A stretch of 64,000 nucleotides of DNA from Roseococcus sp. SDR (GTDB taxonomy: Bacteria > Pseudomonadota > Alphaproteobacteria > Acetobacterales > Acetobacteraceae). Location of the stretch: NCBI RefSeq assembly GCF_019083995.1, contig NZ_JAHRCU010000001.1:62001-126000 (forward strand), written 5' to 3'. Under the pieces are notes generated by a model, which ran no database searches, was not told where the DNA came from, and saw only the letters and a program-made list of their open reading frames with translations. A program made the position numbers and the translations under genes. Below, in pieces: positions 61,791-64,000 of the stretch (positions within the stretch are counted from its first letter, which is position 1; each line of letters starts with the position of its first letter).

Positions 61791-62955
61791 GGCGCGCCAT
61801 CTCCGGCACGGCCTGGCCGGCATCCACGAAGGCCTGCTTCAGCGCCTGGAGATTGGGCGCGAAGATGCCCTCGCGGTTCTGGTAGCACCACTCCCGGCTC
61901 TCGGCCGGCATGCGCAGCGAGCCCTGGAAGCGCGGCATGACCCAGCGGGCAAACAGCTCATAGCTGCGCAGCGTCTGCTCGCGATCGGCCCATTCATGGC
62001 TGCGGAAGAGGATGCCGCCGGCACCGCCTTCGCTGAAGCCGATCAGGCGCTCGATGCCCTTGGCCACGGTCTCGGGGCTGCCCACCAGCGTGGTGCCGGC
62101 CTTGAGGCCATCGCCGAGCGGATCTTCGGTGCGGGTGGGCGGGCGGCCCAGCGTCTCGCCGAAATAGGTCTCGGTCTCGAGGCGCTCGCCCACGCGGCAT
62201 TCGCGCATCGCGCGCTCGTCATCCTCGGCGCAATGCATGTTGACGACGAGGCGCCAGTTCTTGCGATCCATCGTCTGGCCGTGCTTTGCCGCCTCGGCCT
62301 CCGCCATGCGCCATTGCTCGGCGAGCTTCTGCGGGCCGCCGGGCAGGCCGGCCCCGAGCGAGATGAGGCCGAGCCCATGCTTGGCCGCGGCCAGCGCGCC
62401 GGAGGGCGTGGTGGAGGAGGCGACGGAGATCGGGAAGCGCGGATATGTGTAGGGTGCCAGGTGCAGCCGCGCCTCGCGCAGTTCGAACCAGTCGGTCTTC
62501 ATGGTCACCGGCCCGTCGCAGGCGAGCAGCCGCATGATGGCCTGGAGCGATTCCTCCATGCGCGGGCGCTGGGTGTGGGCCTCGATCCCCATCATATAGG
62601 CGTCGCTCACCAGGGCGCCCGGGCCGCAGCCCAGCATGACGCGGCCGCGCGTCATGTGGTCGAGCTGGACGAAGCGCTGCGCCACCAGCAGCGGGTGGTG
62701 ATAGGGCAGGCTGGTGACGCCGGAGCCGAGCTTGATGTGCTTCGTGCGCTCGGCGGCGGCCGCGATCATGATCTCGGGGCTCGCGATCGTCTCCCAGCCG
62801 GCGGAGTGGTGCTCGCCGATCCAGGCCTCGTCATAGCCCAGCTGGTCGAGCGCCACGAGAAGATCGAGGTCGCGGCCCAGCGCCAGCGTCGGGTTGTCGC
62901 CCAGGCGGTGGAAGGGCGCGAGAAAAATACCGAAATTCAAGCCTGCATGGGCCAT
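61759..62955 (-). CDS. Luciferase-like (LLM class) flavin-dependent oxidoreductase
   Basis: 398 residues. NFGIFLAPFHRLGDNPTLAL, DEAWIGEHHSAGWETIASPE (the EHH motif of bacterial luciferase relatives), KLGSGVTSLPYHHPLLVAQR, and LDHMTRGRVMLGCGPGALVS identify an alkanal/limonene-monooxygenase-like member. It uses reduced FMN from a separate reductase. Substrate unknown. It is different in sequence from the RutA-like enzyme at 32489. It follows the EamA transporter gene by 41 bp on the same strand. Confidence 0.9.
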   Translation of the reverse strand: MAHAGLNFGIFLAPFHRLGDNPTLALGRDLDLLVALDQLGYDEAWIGEHHSAGWETIASPEIMIAAAAERTKHIKLGSGVTSLPYHHPLLVAQRFVQLDHMTRGRVMLGCGPGALVSDAYMMGIEAHTQRPRMEESLQAIMRLLACDGPVTMKTDWFELREARLHLAPYTYPRFPISVASSTTPSGALAAAKHGLGLISLGAGLPGGPQKLAEQWRMAEAEAAKHGQTMDRKNWRLVVNMHCAEDDERAMRECRVGERLETETYFGETLGRPPTRTEDPLGDGLKAGTTLVGSPETVAKGIERLIGFSEGGAGGILFRSHEWADREQTLRSYELFARWVMPRFQGSLRMPAESREWCYQNREGIFAPNLQALKQAFVDAGQAVPEMARLKLRERQPGE

Positions 62956-62996
62956 GGGAGGTTCCTCGATCTTTGCCGGGAAGCGTGGCGCGGCGG

Positions 62997-63890
62997 TCAG
63001 CGCTTGGCAACCACCAGGGCCACGCCGACCACCGCGACGGCGGTGCCCGCGATGGCCAGCCAGGCCATCTCATCGCCCAGCACCATCCAGGCGATGAAGG
63101 CGGCGAGCGGCGGCACGAGGAAGAACACCGAAGAAGCCCGCGCGGCCTCGCCATGGCGCAGCATGGCAAAGAGGATGGAGAGCGAGATCAGCGAATTGAC
63201 GAAGACCATGTAGCCGAGGCCGATGAAAAGCTCCGGCGCCCAGTCCACCACCATGGTTTCCGTCACCCAGGCGACGGGGATGCTCGCCACCAGCGCCACG
63301 CTGCACATGACGAGATTGGCGGTGACGAGATGGGTGGGCCGGCCCGATTTGCGCTCCAGCAGCGCGCCGCCCGTCATCACCGAGAGCGCCAGCATGGCGA
63401 AGCCAAGGCCGAGCCAGCCGCTCGCCGCGAAGCCCGAGCCGGAGGAGATCACCATGGCCGCGCCGGCCATGCCGAGCAGGAGGCCGATCCAGCCGCGCAG
63501 CCCGACCGGCGGGTCGCCCACCACGGCCGGGGCGAGGATCGCCACCAGCACCGGCTGCAGCCCGATCAGCAGCGCGATGGTGCCCGGCCCCATGCCATTC
63601 GCCATGGCGAGGTTCATGCAGGCGAAATAGGCGAATTGCACGAGGAGCCCCATGCGGATCAGGTGCATGAGTGTCGCGCGATCCGGCCGGGGAGGGCGCA
63701 GCACGGCCCAGAGGGGCAGCAGCACCGCCACCACGGTGGCGTAGCGCATGACCTGGATCGTCATCGGCTCCGCATGGGGCAGGCAGAGCTTGATGGCGGT
63801 GAAGCCGCCGGACCAGAGCGAGACGAAGAGGAAGGGCGCCGCGGTCAGCCAGGCCGGCCGCGGCGCCTTGTCGGGGGTGCCTGGATTCAA
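62997..63890 (-). CDS. EamA/DMT family transporter
   Basis: 297 residues, two EamA repeats and about ten membrane helices (for example FLFVSLWSGGFTAIKLCLP, LLVQFAYFACMNLAMANGMG, SVFFLVPPLAAFIAWMVLGD). The start is a TTG (63888-63890) whose last bases overlap the upstream gene's TGA (TTGA), supporting translational coupling. EamA carriers export or import small metabolites such as amino acids; substrate unknown. Inner membrane. Confidence 0.9.
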   Translation of the reverse strand: MNPGTPDKAPRPAWLTAAPFLFVSLWSGGFTAIKLCLPHAEPMTIQVMRYATVVAVLLPLWAVLRPPRPDRATLMHLIRMGLLVQFAYFACMNLAMANGMGPGTIALLIGLQPVLVAILAPAVVGDPPVGLRGWIGLLLGMAGAAMVISSGSGFAASGWLGLGFAMLALSVMTGGALLERKSGRPTHLVTANLVMCSVALVASIPVAWVTETMVVDWAPELFIGLGYMVFVNSLISLSILFAMLRHGEAARASSVFFLVPPLAAFIAWMVLGDEMAWLAIAGTAVAVVGVALVVAKR

Positions 63891-64000
63891 GGCTGGGCCG
63901 TGCGCAAGGCGGAAGGCCCACCCTCGATGGCGATGCGGCCCGGCAGCGGCGTCAGGCGCTGGCCGTCGAAGCCGAAGCCCTGGATTTCACGCTCGATCAT
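63887..64000 (-). CDS. C-terminal end of an unidentified protein, cut by the window edge
   Basis: 38 codons ending in TGA at 63887-63889, reading IEREIQGFGFDGQRLTPLPG then RIAIEGG and a short polar tail. The ATG at the very edge (63998-64000) may be internal or the start. Its stop overlaps the TTG start of the EamA gene. Too short to assign. Confidence 0.5.
   Translation of the reverse strand: MIEREIQGFGFDGQRLTPLPGRIAIEGGPSALRTAQP

Overview
The window is high-GC, densely coded chromosomal DNA. It most resembles an alphaproteobacterium of the Acetobacteraceae (Roseomonas/Rubritepida-like). The pointers are four orphan Bug/TctC-type periplasmic receptors, an NDUFAF5-like methyltransferase near comF/grxC/DUF1178, DUF1254 and GPP34 proteins, and compact operons with ATGA or TGATG start/stop overlaps. 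The genus is an inference; there is no 16S gene here. I see no transposase, prophage, CRISPR array or replication origin.

Layout. 1-5046 (minus): DnaJ-like protein, DUF1178, glutaredoxin, a small membrane protein, ComF, then a four-domain rhodanese coupled to a cysteine dioxygenase-like cupin. A three-copy 54-bp tandem repeat sits at the comF 5' end. 5112-7758 (plus): methyltransferase, methionine aminopeptidase, RadC. 7759-11660: oxyR and katG diverge around an OxyR-type box. The pair is flanked by two 194-bp MITE-like elements that are about 97% identical and have 4-bp YTAG target duplications. 11658-22392: L,D-transpeptidase, DUF1269, a Bug receptor, DUF3237, tRNA-Lys(CTT), the EF-P lysylation pair epmB/epmA, an N-carbamoyl-amino-acid hydrolase, a family-5 solute receptor with an amidohydrolase, and a VOC-like protein. 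22538-27460 (minus): ABC-F ATPase, persulfide dioxygenase-rhodanese fusion, malate synthase G. 27605-36717: gamma-glutamyltransferase, two GPP34 paralogs, DUF1254, two Bug receptors, RutA-like monooxygenase, and a MetE-C-like protein with a 24-bp repeat expansion at its N terminus.

36741-44624 (minus) is a tightly coupled seven-gene operon: a HAD-UbiA fusion, DprE1- and DprE2-like enzymes, an epimerase, an FAD oxidoreductase, GtrA and a GT-C-like membrane protein. It reads as a polyprenyl-phosphoryl-arabinose pathway with a likely terminal transferase, outside the mycobacteria where that chemistry is best known.

44811-51966: M20 amidohydrolase, a small secreted protein, then a coupled module of glycerol kinase, SelA-like PLP enzyme, AtuA, AtuA-associated small protein and Bug receptor. 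52042-61123 is the most striking region: an FkbM methyltransferase, a 1343-residue Ser/Thr/Gln-rich protein built of octapeptides arranged in 744-bp higher-order repeats, a SPINDLY-type O-GlcNAc-transferase-like enzyme, and a convergent TPR/DxD glycosyltransferase-like protein. I propose a substrate-plus-glycosylation system. 61236-64000: coiled-coil membrane protein, luciferase-like oxidoreductase, EamA transporter and the end of an unidentified gene.
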